Part shown: positions 8,639 to 17,215 of the stretch, piece after piece
Layout of the letters: every line of letters begins with the position of its first letter
Numbering within the stretch: position 1 is the stretch's first letter
Assembly: GCA_016188575.1 (NCBI GenBank)
Contig: JACPHN010000061.1
Location: 62,001-126,000 of the forward strand
DNA length: 64,000 nt
DNA from: Candidatus Schekmanbacteria bacterium
Lineage (GTDB): Bacteria; CSSED10-310; JACPHN01
Direction of reading: 5' to 3'
The notes under the pieces: generated by a model
The model's input: the letters and a program-made list of their open reading frames with translations, nothing else
Told to the model about the DNA's origin: nothing
Databases searched by the model: none
Program-made: the position numbers and the translations under genes

Positions 8639-10006
8639 TCACGACGCGGATGAGCGCAGCTCCACCCGCGTGATCTCCGCCCGCGTCCCCACCCGCAACG
8701 GCGGACCCCAGTGGCCCGTCCCCGCGCTCACGTAGATCTGCGTCCGTGCCCCATGCACGTGCAGCCCCCTCACGTAGGGTTGCGCTAGCCCTACCACCAG
8801 GTTCCATGGCCAGATCTGGCCCCCGTGCGTGTGACCGCTGAGCACCAGGCCGATATCGTGCGCCGCCGCCTCAGCGATGCAACGCGGTTGGTGCGCCAGG
8901 AGTACCGTCTCTCGCCCCTCGACTCGCCCCGCAAGCGCGCTGGGCAGGTCCGGACCATGGCCCGCCGCCATGCCGCGCGAGCTGTGATCGTCGATCCCCA
9001 CCAGGTCGAATCCGGCGCCCTCAACCTCGATGCTCACCCGTTCATTGCGCAGCACGCGGATGCCCATGGCGCCGAGATGCTCGAGCCAGGGCTCCGCTCC
9101 CGAGTAATATTCGTGGTTGCCGGTCACGAAGAACACGCCGTGGCGAGCGCGGAGCTGTGCGAGCGGCGCGACTTCCGCCGCCAGCCGCGCCACGCTGCCG
9201 TCGACCAGATCGCCGGTGATCGCGACCAGGTCAGCGGCGAGCGCGTTGACGCGGGCCACTACCCCCGCCAGGAACTCGCCTCCGAGGGTCACCCCCAAAT
9301 GCAGATCGGTGATCTGCACGATCGAAAAGCCGCTCAAAGCGCGCGGCAGTCGCGCGAGCGCGACGGGCAGGTGGACGAGCTTCGGTTCCAGCGCGGCGAC
9401 GACCGCGCCGCCACCGGTCAAGCCGACGACGATGCCCGGCGCTCCCAGCGCGGCGACCCGGGACAGGAACAGGCGTCGCGCCACGTCGACCGGCGCCCCT
9501 GATTCCAACAACCAATCATCCGCGGCGCGACCGTGTCCCCCTCCGTCCCTCCTACCGCTTGCGGGGGAACGTGAGGCCGGGTCCCTCCCCCCGCCTGCGG
9601 GGGGAGGTGAGGTGGGGGGTCTTCGTGATGCGCGTTCCACGCAGCTTGTAGTCGACGAGGCGGTGGATTCAGGCGCCGCCTCCCTCTGACCCCAGCCGTA
9701 GACCACCACGGCGGCGCGCACCAAGTCGGTTGCCGCCAGGAGCACGGCGAGCCAGAAGAGCGCCCCGAGCCACACGTACGGCACCGCGACCAGCCACCGC
9801 GCGACCCCAAACGGCAGCGCGCGCGCCCCGATCAGCGCCGCCGGGAGGCTCAACCCCAGGATCGCCAGCGCCGCTGTCGCCGCCCGGCGCACGTTGCGAG
9901 ACAGGCGCGGCGCCGCCACCAGGCGCCGCCAAAGGTAATAGTGGACGACCGCCAACACGGCAGTGCCGCCAAATAGGAACATGACGATATGGGCAGTGCG
10001 GGACAT
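8639..10006 (-). CDS. Membrane-anchored metallophosphoesterase (YkuE-like)
   Basis: The N-terminal 110 residues contain three or four hydrophobic helices. The C-terminal 260 residues are a calcineurin-like phosphoesterase with all metal-binding motifs: DLHLG, GDLVDG, GNHEYY, AHQP and GHTHGGQIWPW, ending GTGHWGPPLRVGTRAEI, as in YkuE/UDP-diacylglucosamine hydrolase-like enzymes. Between them, about 50 Pro/Arg/Gly-rich residues are encoded by an inserted GC-rich repeat (9537-9620) that keeps the frame. A GTG at 10048 is an alternative start. The substrate is unknown; the family acts on phosphoesters, some of them lipids. Confidence 0.8.
   Translation of the reverse strand: MSRTAHIVMFLFGGTAVLAVVHYYLWRRLVAAPRLSRNVRRAATAALAILGLSLPAALIGARALPFGVARWLVAVPYVWLGALFWLAVLLAATDLVRAAVVVYGWGQREAAPESTASSTTSCVERASRRPPTSPPPAGGGRDPASRSPASGRRDGGGHGRAADDWLLESGAPVDVARRLFLSRVAALGAPGIVVGLTGGGAVVAALEPKLVHLPVALARLPRALSGFSIVQITDLHLGVTLGGEFLAGVVARVNALAADLVAITGDLVDGSVARLAAEVAPLAQLRARHGVFFVTGNHEYYSGAEPWLEHLGAMGIRVLRNERVSIEVEGAGFDLVGIDDHSSRGMAAGHGPDLPSALAGRVEGRETVLLAHQPRCIAEAAAHDIGLVLSGHTHGGQIWPWNLVVGLAQPYVRGLHVHGARTQIYVSAGTGHWGPPLRVGTRAEITRVELRSSAS
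9537..9620. repeat. GC-rich palindromic repeat, two units, inside the phosphoesterase gene
   Basis: Two adjacent units of the form CCTCC...CCGCTTGCGGG...GAGG, each a small hairpin with purine-rich and pyrimidine-rich arms. Related copies lie at 11187-11270, 13845-13875 (partial), 19888-19927 and 43736-43773. Here the repeat is read through in frame and encodes a PPTSPPPAGGGRDP-like linker. Confidence 0.75.
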
Positions 10007-10088
10007 CGACACGCGCCAGCCCCCGCTGCGTGCCTCTCGGCGCTGCACGGCGGCGGATTCGGATAGGAGCTAAGCTGTCAGCGCCAGC

Positions 10089-11135
10089 CTACTCCGCAAC
10101 GACTGCCGATTCAACCGCGCGCCGTCGCGACCCGGCCACAATGGTGATGCCGAGCTGCCGGAGCCGGCGCGCCGCCCGCAGGCGCGCAACCGTGGCGTCT
10201 ACCCCCGGCGGCAGGCGGAACGGCGGCCGCGGGAAGCCAAAAACCTCACACTTGCGCTCCCCAACCAGGCTGAGCTCGCGCAGGTCAATGCGCGGAATGC
10301 CGATCTCATGCAACAGCTTCGCCGTGGCGCGCAGGTTGTCCTCGCCGTCGTTGTGCCCTGGCACCACCACCATGCGGAGCTCCACCGGGGCGCCGCTCGC
10401 GGCCAGCCGCCGCGTGTTCCACAGAATGGTGGCGTTGTCCGTGCCGGTAAGCTGCCGGTGCAGGTCTGCATCCATCGCCTTGAGGTCGAGCTGGATAAAG
10501 TCGAACAGACGCGCCTGAGGGGCAAACTCCGACCACGAGAATTCGCCGCACGTCTGTAGCCCGACCGACAGACCGGCATCATGACAGGCGCGCGCGAGAG
10601 CGGCCGCGAACGGAAGCTGCAGCGTGGGCTCGCCTCCCGAGATCGTGACCCCTCCACCGCTATGCGCGAAAATCATCCGGTCACGAGCGATCAACGCCAC
10701 GAGCTCCCGTGCCGAGCAGTCCGTGCCGGCAACGGCCAGCGCTCCGGTCGGACACGCGTGCACGCATTCTCCACAGGCGGTGCATGCGTCGCGTGCGGCA
10801 AGAAAGGCCGGGACGCCACCGACCGGGCGCGGGCAGACGTCCATGCAATAAAAGTCGTGCTCGCAGCGGTCGCTGTAGTACGCGACCTCCGGGCGTGGCG
10901 ATAAACCCTCCGGGGTCTCGCACCACAAACACCGCAGCGGGCAGCCCTTCAGGAACACCGTGGTGCGGATTCCCGGACCATCACGGACCGAGAAGCGCTG
11001 CACGTCGAAGACCGTCCCGCGGCTGTCCAGCGTCTCGCGGGAGACCATCTGGCCGTTGCGTGCACCTGCGAGCGGCGCGCGCCTTTCGAGCTCTCCACCG
11101 GCGGCGGCGCCGGCGGTTTCCTCGACGATCGACAT
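10089..11135 (-). CDS. Glycyl-radical enzyme activating enzyme (radical SAM, PflA family)
   Basis: A 348-residue radical SAM protein. The SAM-cluster motif KGCPLRCLWC (C-x3-C-x2-C, Cys near 65, 69, 72) follows the family signature FSVRDGPGIRTTVFLKGC. A ferredoxin-like insertion carries two more Cys clusters (CEHDFYCMDVC and CTACGECVHAC), typical of activases of the 4-hydroxyphenylacetate/glycerol/benzylsuccinate type rather than short PflA. SGGEPTLQ and QLDLKAMD are also family motifs. It would install a glycyl radical on a partner under anaerobic conditions, but no glycyl-radical enzyme is in this window. An internal ATG at 11048 is an alternative start. A divergent gene begins at 11286. Confidence 0.85.
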   Translation of the reverse strand: MSIVEETAGAAAGGELERRAPLAGARNGQMVSRETLDSRGTVFDVQRFSVRDGPGIRTTVFLKGCPLRCLWCETPEGLSPRPEVAYYSDRCEHDFYCMDVCPRPVGGVPAFLAARDACTACGECVHACPTGALAVAGTDCSARELVALIARDRMIFAHSGGGVTISGGEPTLQLPFAAALARACHDAGLSVGLQTCGEFSWSEFAPQARLFDFIQLDLKAMDADLHRQLTGTDNATILWNTRRLAASGAPVELRMVVVPGHNDGEDNLRATAKLLHEIGIPRIDLRELSLVGERKCEVFGFPRPPFRLPPGVDATVARLRAARRLRQLGITIVAGSRRRAVESAVVAE

Positions 11136-11186
11136 GAGCTATACATAGTGCAGGGTTGCCGGCGATGCAACCGAGGCGACATGCGG

Positions 11187-11270
11187 CCCCCCTCCGTTTC
11201 TCCCCGCGTCAACGGGGCAGGCCTGGAAGCTGGCACCTCCCCCGCTTGCGGGAGGCAGGGAGGGGGGCAT
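11187..11270. repeat. GC-rich palindromic repeat, two units
   Basis: Two tandem hairpin units of the family described at 9537, here between the divergent activase and acyltransferase genes. The second ends CCTCCCCCGCTTGCGGGAGG. It sits just upstream of the acyltransferase ATG at 11286, so the transcript leader of that gene may contain it. Confidence 0.7.
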
Positions 11271-11285
11271 CCCGGAGATCGAGCC

Positions 11286-12629
11286 ATGCAGTCAGACTTG
11301 CGCCGCCCCCTCGGGCCGAATGAGGAGGTTTTCCACCATCTCGACGCCCTGTCGTCGCCTAACTTCGCCATCGTCGCGACGGTGCTCGGCCCACTCGAGG
11401 ACGATGCGATTGTTGGCGCACTCGCCCATCTGCAGCGCCGGCACCCGATCCTGCGCGCGACCATCCATGCCCCCCGCTGGCGCGCGCCACGCTTCGCACC
11501 GGCCAGCACACCGATACCGTATCGGCGCTGCGACGCCGCCGTGCGTGACGCGCACCGCATGGTGGACAATGCTCTGCAATCCTGTTTCCTTCCGGGCACC
11601 CCGCGGCTCGGCGTCCATCGCTTTGCGCACGGCGCGGCCTGCTCCACGATCGCTCTCGTATTGCATCACGCCATCGCGGACGCGAAATCCGGGATCTTTC
11701 TTTTGGCCGATTTACTGCGCGTGCTGCGGGCGATGGCCGAAGGCGCCGCTCCCGACACCGCCAGTCTCCAGCCGCTCCCGTATTTCGAGGAGCTATTTCC
11801 GCGCGAGTATCGCGGCTGGCGCGCCGTGGCGCGCTACGCCTCCGCACTGCCGCAAGTCGCACGGATCATCGGTGGGAACGGTTATCCCGTGCCGCTGCCG
11901 GCTGGGCCCCCGGCGGCGTTTGACCCCGCGCTCCGGCGGCTATTCTCGGTGCGGAGAGTGCTGGAGCCGGACCACACACGGCATCTCGTCGGCCGCTCGC
12001 GACGCGCCGGAACGACCGTTCAGGGGGCGCTCCAGGCCGCCCTCATCCGCGCTGTCGCCGGCGAGCTCCCCGCGGCGCCCGGCCTGCCGGTCGGGTACGG
12101 CGCCGCTGTGGACTTACGGCGGGCGCTGGCACCTCCCGTAGGCGCGGATTGCGGCCTGTTCGTCACGGGTGTGGGCGGCGTCTTGCGCGTGCGCCGGGAT
12201 GATGCCTTCTGGTCGCTGGCGCGCGCCGTGCGCGCTGACCTCGATCGGGCCTTTGAGCGACGGTGGCAGTTCTTCATCGCGCAAGTTCCACACCGCTGGG
12301 CCGCGCCGCTCGGCCGGTGGCTCGGCGCGCGCGGCGCCCGGACCTTCGGGCGTTTTCTCCATCGCAGTCAGTGGCCGATGGTGCTACTGACGAACATCGG
12401 ACAGGTCACGACACCGCTGGCGCATGGACCGTTTCGCGTCACGGAGCTCGGCTTTGCCGTGAACCCTTCGGCGTTTCGCGACCTCGTCGCCACCGCCGCG
12501 ACGCTCGACGGCCGCCTGGCGTTGACGGTCTGCGGCGTCGCTCCGCGCGTGCTCCCCGACGCGGTGAGCCGCATCGCCGATCACACGGTGGCGACGCTGC
12601 TTCGCGAGCTGGCGCCGGCGGAGGATTGA
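11286..12629 (+). CDS. Condensation-domain/PapA-type acyltransferase-like protein
   Basis: A 447-residue protein with the condensation-domain/BAHD-type active site HHAIADAKS (His 127-128, Asp 132), a match to HHxxxD with the final Gly displaced. The opening PNEEVFHHLDALSSPNF and the C-terminal half (LLTNIGQVTTPLAHGPF) resemble stand-alone condensation or PapA5-like acyltransferases that esterify a hydroxyl with an acyl-CoA or acyl-carrier thioester. No carrier protein or synthetase is nearby. The frame is open to 11148 but passes through the repeat at 11187-11270, so the ATG at 11286 is chosen. It is convergent with the SRPBCC gene, with a 9-bp gap. Confidence 0.7.
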   Translation: MQSDLRRPLGPNEEVFHHLDALSSPNFAIVATVLGPLEDDAIVGALAHLQRRHPILRATIHAPRWRAPRFAPASTPIPYRRCDAAVRDAHRMVDNALQSCFLPGTPRLGVHRFAHGAACSTIALVLHHAIADAKSGIFLLADLLRVLRAMAEGAAPDTASLQPLPYFEELFPREYRGWRAVARYASALPQVARIIGGNGYPVPLPAGPPAAFDPALRRLFSVRRVLEPDHTRHLVGRSRRAGTTVQGALQAALIRAVAGELPAAPGLPVGYGAAVDLRRALAPPVGADCGLFVTGVGGVLRVRRDDAFWSLARAVRADLDRAFERRWQFFIAQVPHRWAAPLGRWLGARGARTFGRFLHRSQWPMVLLTNIGQVTTPLAHGPFRVTELGFAVNPSAFRDLVATAATLDGRLALTVCGVAPRVLPDAVSRIADHTVATLLRELAPAED

Positions 12630-12638
12630 GAGGACGCC

Positions 12639-13127
12639 TCACATCATCGTTCGCAGATGCTCGTCCAGGCGTGCAAAGCTCTGCTCCGCGCCTTCCGTCA
12701 TCCCCGTGGCGAATGCCCTGTCGCGCGCCTCCTTCGACTTGTAGAGAATCGTCAAGTGAATCGTCGTCTTGCCCGCATTCTCGGAGAGGCGCAAGGTGTT
12801 GAGCGCTTCCGGCCAGTCGCCGCCCCACTCCTCCGTGCTGACGAGCCGCTCCGGCGGTGCGACTTCTCGATACACGCCGCGCATCTCCATCTCGGAGCCG
12901 TCGGCGCGACGCCACCCGAAGTGCCAGGCGCCGCCGGGCCGGAGGTCGATTTCGCACATCGGCATCGCCCAATCGTCCGGCCCGAGCATCCAGCTCGGCA
13001 CCTGCCGCGGGCTGGTCCACGCCTCGAAGACCAGCCCGCGCGGCGCGCGCACCTCTCGCGTCATGACGATCTCGCGATCCGACGTCATCGTCACCGTCGT
13101 GGCACCCTCCACGTTCCCTGTGGGCAT
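12639..13127 (-). CDS. SRPBCC/AHSA1-type START-fold protein
   Basis: A 162-residue protein beginning MPTGNVEGATTVTM, with the AHSA1-like signature VRAPRGLVFEAWTSPRQVPSWMLGP and the central DLRPGGAWHFGWR, then TEEWGGDWPEALNTLRLSE and AEQSFARLDEHL. It is a ligand-binding helix-grip fold; ligand unknown. The start is supported by GGGAGG eight bases upstream. It lies 17 bp behind the SnoaL-like gene on the same strand, so they are probably one transcript. Confidence 0.8.
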   Translation of the reverse strand: MPTGNVEGATTVTMTSDREIVMTREVRAPRGLVFEAWTSPRQVPSWMLGPDDWAMPMCEIDLRPGGAWHFGWRRADGSEMEMRGVYREVAPPERLVSTEEWGGDWPEALNTLRLSENAGKTTIHLTILYKSKEARDRAFATGMTEGAEQSFARLDEHLRTMM

Positions 13128-13144
13128 GACTGCCCTCCCTTCGA

Positions 13145-13561
13145 CTACGAGCACACCAGCGCGGGCGCTGCTTCCAATTGTTCCATCAGGTGCGCCATGT
13201 CGAAGTACTCGCGCTCGGCGAAAATCTTCTCGTCGCGAATCTCCAACACCTTGCACAGGCGCAGCGAGATTCGACGCAGAGTGGGCGCGATTCCCATCAT
13301 GTCGGCGCGGTGCGTGCCCGTGGCGACCACCTCCACGATGACGGAATCGCCTGCCACGTGGAGCTTCTCGATCTCGGCCTCGAGATCCGGAAACGCGGTG
13401 GTGAACATCGCGCAGCCGGCGATGGCCGCTTCCGCATTCTGTCGCTGCCCGTCGCCACCGGTATACGAATACCGCGGGTGGAAAAGCTGCCGGACCTTGT
13501 CGTAGTCGGCGCGAGGGGCGGCCTCCAGATACTGCCGGGCGATGCTTGCCAGATCGGACAT
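13145..13561 (-). CDS. SnoaL-like/NTF2-fold protein
   Basis: A 138-residue alpha+beta barrel protein of the SnoaL polyketide-cyclase-like family: YDKVRQLFHPRYSYTGG, TTAFPDLEAEIEKLHVAGDSVIVE and RADMMGIAPTLRRI are in the expected order. It probably binds or isomerises a small molecule; the reaction is not predictable. GGAGG eight bases before the ATG at 13561 fixes the start. First gene of a two-gene unit with the SRPBCC gene. Confidence 0.8.
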   Translation of the reverse strand: MSDLASIARQYLEAAPRADYDKVRQLFHPRYSYTGGDGQRQNAEAAIAGCAMFTTAFPDLEAEIEKLHVAGDSVIVEVVATGTHRADMMGIAPTLRRISLRLCKVLEIRDEKIFAEREYFDMAHLMEQLEAAPALVCS

Positions 13562-13752
13562 GGCTGAAGCCTCCTGAGTTGGATCTGCCGAATTGCCAGC
13601 GAAACTCCCGCCCTGCGGCGGGGTTAGACACCATATTGAGCACAGCGCGGCGCGTGTCAAGTATGCCTTACAGCCGACCGATTCAGGACGCGACGGCGTA
13701 GCGGCGCGCTTCATCGCGCCGTTGCCCCAGTGGTCGCGCTCACGGGGCGACG

Positions 13753-14046
13753 GTCGACTTCAAGCGGCTGAGCCGCTCATCCACCCGTGCGGCGGCATCA
13801 GGATGCCGCCGCCGCAGAAGCCTGTGCTCCAAGCGCGCCCGCAGAAGCGGGGAGGTAAGGTGGGGAGCCGCATGCCACGACCACTGCGAGCTCCGCTTCG
13901 ATGCCCCAGGCAGCGCCGGCGAGTTACCGCACCTGATCGACGCCATCACCACCAACAAGACGGGCTTCTTCCGCGAGGCGGAGACTGCCTGCGGCTTCGA
14001 CCCTCCGCTGTCGCGAGTGGCGTCCGCCATCCACCGGAAAACCTGA
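13753..14046 (+). pseudogene. cheR remnant (chemotaxis methyltransferase N-terminus), frameshifted
   Basis: Two frames on the plus strand together resemble the N-terminal region of CheR. The first reads DFKRLSR then, after a shift, LIHPCGGIRMPPPQKPVLQ, like the CheR helix before its RLRRRL segment. The second reads AGELPHLIDAITTNKTGFFREAE, matching the diagnostic TTN-x-T-x-FFRE motif. After that the frame stops at 14044-14046 and the SAM-binding domain is absent. A partial GC-rich repeat (13845-13875) lies between the pieces. The end of this remnant lies antisense to the last codons of the VWA gene. Without an alignment the exact break positions are approximate. Confidence 0.6.
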
Positions 14047-16089
14047 GCTCGCGGCGGCCACTGAACCGTCGAGCCGGGCGGCGATTTCGGCCAGCTCGAC
14101 AAACGCCGACCGCGCCCCAGTCGGATCTGGCCCGAGTCCCGCGCGACCCAGGTCCAATACCTGTTGCCAGCCCGCTCCGCTCAGATTGCCCGCGCCCCGC
14201 AGCAGCATCCCATATTCGGCCACCGCGGCAGCGAACTGAAAATCCTTTCCGGCATCGGCAATTCCCATCCCGCCATCGGTAAGGAATTTCTCGACGTACC
14301 GACTCTGCTTCTCGAGCGGCCGTTTGTATCGTAAACGCACCGCGCCGAGCGCCATTGCTTCATCGGAAGCGCCGGTCGGCGCCGTCACGCGGTCACCATC
14401 CCACGCGGGAACGAGCTCGTAAAAGGCGGTCACCGTGTGGCCCGCACCAATCTCTCCGGCATCCTTGGCGTCGTTGTCGAAGTCGCGATTGGCGAGCGCG
14501 CGGTCCTCATACCCGAGCAGCCGGTACGCCCGCACTCGCTCGCGATCGAATTCCACCTGGATCTTCACATCTTTCGCAATGGTCCTGAGCGTCCCGGCAA
14601 GCTCGCTAGCGAGGACTTTCCGCGCCTCCGCGAGGTCGCCGATATATGCGTAGTTGCCATCGCCGTTATCCGCCAAAGCCTCGAGCGTGCCGTCACGGTA
14701 GTTGCCCATGCCAAAGCCGAGTGCCGTCAAGGCCACGCCCGAATCCGCCTCCCTGCGGATCAAGCTGGTGAGCTCGGAGCGGTCGAAAATACCGACGTTG
14801 AAGTCTCCGTCGGTCGCCAGGATTACCCGGTTGGTCTTTCCTGGCAGAAAATTTTCCCGTGCGATCCCATAGGCGAGTCGGATCCCCGCTTCACCTGCCG
14901 TGAGCCCCCCTGCCTGCAGCCCGTCGATGGCGGCAAGGATGCGGCCCGACCGCGCCGCCGGTGTGGAGTCCAGGACCAGGCCCGCCGTGCCGGCGTAGGT
15001 GACGATGGCGATGCGGTCGGCGGGCTCGAGGTGGCGGACGACCTCCGCCAGGGCTTGCTTCACCAGCGGGAGACGCTCCGGCCCGTCCATGGAGCCCGAC
15101 ACATCGATCAGAAAAACGAGGCTGCAGCCGGACGCCGGTCCGTGCAGCTTGCGCGCTGCTCTTAGCGCGATGCGCAGCAGTCGATGCTCCTCATCCCAGG
15201 GCGTGGCGGCGACGTCGGCATAGATGGCGAACGGTTCCTGCGCGCCCGGCTCGGGGTAGTCATAGGAGAAGTAGTTGATGAGCTCCTCCAGGCGCACGAC
15301 CTCCGGAGGGGGCAGCTCGCCCTGGGACAGGAACTTCCGGACAAGCGAATAGGAAGCGGTGTCGACGTCGATTGAGAACGTGGAAACCGGTTCGACGGCG
15401 GTTTGCACGAAGGAGCGGTCCGGTGTGCGCTCGCGGCGGATGAGCGCGCGCCGCGGCTCCGCGGGCACGGCCGGCGCCGCTGGCAAGGTAGCCGGCGCAG
15501 GCCGGGCGGGCGCTGCAGTGGGAGCGAGCTCGGCGGCCTCTGGGCGCGCTGGTCGCAGCAGAAGCGGCTCCCGCCGTGGGCTCAGCACGGCGACATCGAC
15601 GGGCGCCGGCGGGGCGCTCGGCAGTGGGGCATAAACGGTGCGGCCTGCGCCGCGCGGGTCGCAGCCGCTCCCCTCGCACTGGGAGATGCGCCCCGTGCTG
15701 TCGAGCAGGAAGCTGCGCGCTCCCGTCACGCCGGGGTTCTGCGGCGTCGCCAGGACCTCGTAGGTGCCGTCTGGCCGGCTCGCATACTGGAAGTCGTAGC
15801 CGGACTTGCTGCCGCCTGCGAGCGTCGTGTCGATGAAACCGACGCCGCCGGCGCCCATACCCGAGGCGAGGTCGTCCAGCGATGACGCGTAGAGATGAGG
15901 AGTCGCATTGTTGTTGTAGTCGACGTTAGCGCCGCTGATGGTCCGCAGGCTCCCAAGGGCGGCGGCCTCGTTCGCGCCCTGGCGCGACCGCAGCAGGCTC
16001 GGCGCGGTGATGATCAGGACCAGTGTGCACAGCAGGACGAGGACACCGATTCGCATGCCCCATCGCTTGACGGATCCGAGACTTCGCAT
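13924..16089 (-). CDS. Pilin-like/VWA (YfbK-type) fusion protein
   Basis: A 721-residue protein. Residues 12-30 are a hydrophobic anchor. Residues 35-145 resemble the globular part of type IV pilin-like proteins (RQGANEAAALGSLRTI, then FIDTTLAGGSKSGYDF and TGARSFLLDSTGRI). A Pro/Ala-rich linker (150-215) leads to the YfbK N-terminal domain (STFSIDVDTASYSLVRKFL), a VWA domain with intact MIDAS DVSGS (Asp 329), ATDGDFN and a C-terminal DUF3520-like domain. It is probably an envelope-anchored, metal-dependent adhesion or scaffold protein. The final 45 or so residues, after EIAARL, look unrelated to the family and are antisense to a cheR remnant, so the original end has probably been replaced. 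Confidence 0.8.
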   Translation of the reverse strand: MRSLGSVKRWGMRIGVLVLLCTLVLIITAPSLLRSRQGANEAAALGSLRTISGANVDYNNNATPHLYASSLDDLASGMGAGGVGFIDTTLAGGSKSGYDFQYASRPDGTYEVLATPQNPGVTGARSFLLDSTGRISQCEGSGCDPRGAGRTVYAPLPSAPPAPVDVAVLSPRREPLLLRPARPEAAELAPTAAPARPAPATLPAAPAVPAEPRRALIRRERTPDRSFVQTAVEPVSTFSIDVDTASYSLVRKFLSQGELPPPEVVRLEELINYFSYDYPEPGAQEPFAIYADVAATPWDEEHRLLRIALRAARKLHGPASGCSLVFLIDVSGSMDGPERLPLVKQALAEVVRHLEPADRIAIVTYAGTAGLVLDSTPAARSGRILAAIDGLQAGGLTAGEAGIRLAYGIARENFLPGKTNRVILATDGDFNVGIFDRSELTSLIRREADSGVALTALGFGMGNYRDGTLEALADNGDGNYAYIGDLAEARKVLASELAGTLRTIAKDVKIQVEFDRERVRAYRLLGYEDRALANRDFDNDAKDAGEIGAGHTVTAFYELVPAWDGDRVTAPTGASDEAMALGAVRLRYKRPLEKQSRYVEKFLTDGGMGIADAGKDFQFAAAVAEYGMLLRGAGNLSGAGWQQVLDLGRAGLGPDPTGARSAFVELAEIAARLDGSVAAASSGFPVDGGRHSRQRRVEAAGSLRLAEEARLVGGDGVDQVR

Positions 16090-16779
16090 GATTCCCCTCC
16101 AACGATCTCAGTGGTCACAACGACACGTCGGATGGCCGGTGAGTGCCCTGGCCGTCCGTCTGCGTCAGCAAGCTTGCAGGATTTGTGCCGAGTGCTGGGG
16201 TGGGGCTAGCCGGACGCTGACCCGGGCATCGCCGTAGGCTCGCCGCGGGGCGCGCTCCCACTGCGGCAAGAAACGCACGCTCGCGAATCACCCGCCTACC
16301 CACCGGGAGGCCGCAGCCATCGGCATGCCGGCGGAATGCCTCACGGCACGAGCGGGACCACGCGTGGAGACATGCAGTCCTGGTGCAACCCTATCTGGCC
16401 CCCGCGACTCTGCTCCGCCCCCAGCCTTCGCCAGGAGGAGACCGGCGCCGGCGCCACGTCGGAATGCCTCTCACCGATGATGGCGAGATGTGCGGGTTGA
16501 TCAGCGCCTGGGAACCAGTTCGACACGGAGACACTGGAGCCTGGTCACGGCGCAGGGGTCATGCTCCGCTACCACCGAGCTCCGCAAGGGGCTCGTGGAC
16601 ATCCGGTGGTGCCACGCCCCTACACGGCTCTGTCGACCTTGCTGCCCACCCTTGACCGCTCGGGCATCGGTCGCGAAAGCGCAAGGCCCCACAAACATAA
16701 CAGCTCACCCCCCGCTCCGCCGTCTTACCGGCGCACTTACCGGCCCCGGCTCGCGGTGCGCAGACTACCCGCACGACTC
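16090..16779. other. Long non-coding stretch upstream of the VWA gene
   Basis: Short overlapping open frames occur on both strands but none shows a recognisable domain, a good ribosome-binding site or a sensible composition. The first 100 bp must include the promoter of the VWA gene. The rest is probably degraded sequence belonging to the mobile-element region that follows. Confidence 0.5.
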
Positions 16780-17110
16780 CGCCTGTCATCCCGCAATAGC
16801 TCAAAGCCACCTTCATCCGACCGCTGGCGACTGGCGACGTGGCCGCAAGCGCCGTAGGCCTTCCGGGCGCAAGCCGGGTGGTCAGCCCGGTTACCGCGGC
16901 CATCGGCAGCTCTTCGTTGCCCCGGAGCGGGTCAATCACGCCGTCGAGCTGCATGCTGCCGGCGTGGTGGTGATACCTTTTGGCCCGGCCGCGGATGACG
17001 ACAGGGGCTTTCGCATTTGGCGGTGCCATAATTGGGACCACGATCCCGGCGCCGTCTGGGTGGTCGAGTATCACCGGTGGCGCCGGGCAAAGCCCGGTTG
17101 TTCCGCCGCG
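16780..17110 (+). pseudogene. IS66-type transposase N-terminal remnant
   Basis: The frame from 16780 reads LRLSSRNSSKPPSSD, the hallmark of the IS66 TnpC N-terminal region. After a shift near 16830 the next frame continues SGRKPGGQPGYRGHRQLF and APERVNHAVELHA, the following IS66 segment. Further on, VEYHRWRRAKPGC may be the decayed zinc-finger region. No DDE catalytic core follows. It is a dead fragment on the opposite strand from the second remnant at 18322-18957. Confidence 0.65.
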
Positions 17111-17215
17111 CTGCTTCGCGCGGCAGAGCAACCGGGTGCAGCGGACAGCGCCCTACGATAGTAAGCTACCTCCAGGCGCTGCCGCTGACCCGCGGCGCCG
17201 TTCTGCCTCAAGAGA

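Noticed and set aside
8484-8807. 108-residue N-terminal extension of the sulfatase
   Set aside because: Ala/Arg-rich without a domain; the signal peptide starts at the ATG 8483 behind GGAG.
13128-13600. SRPBCC/SnoaL pair as a toxin-antitoxin module
   Set aside because: Both are ordinary ligand-binding folds with no toxin signature.
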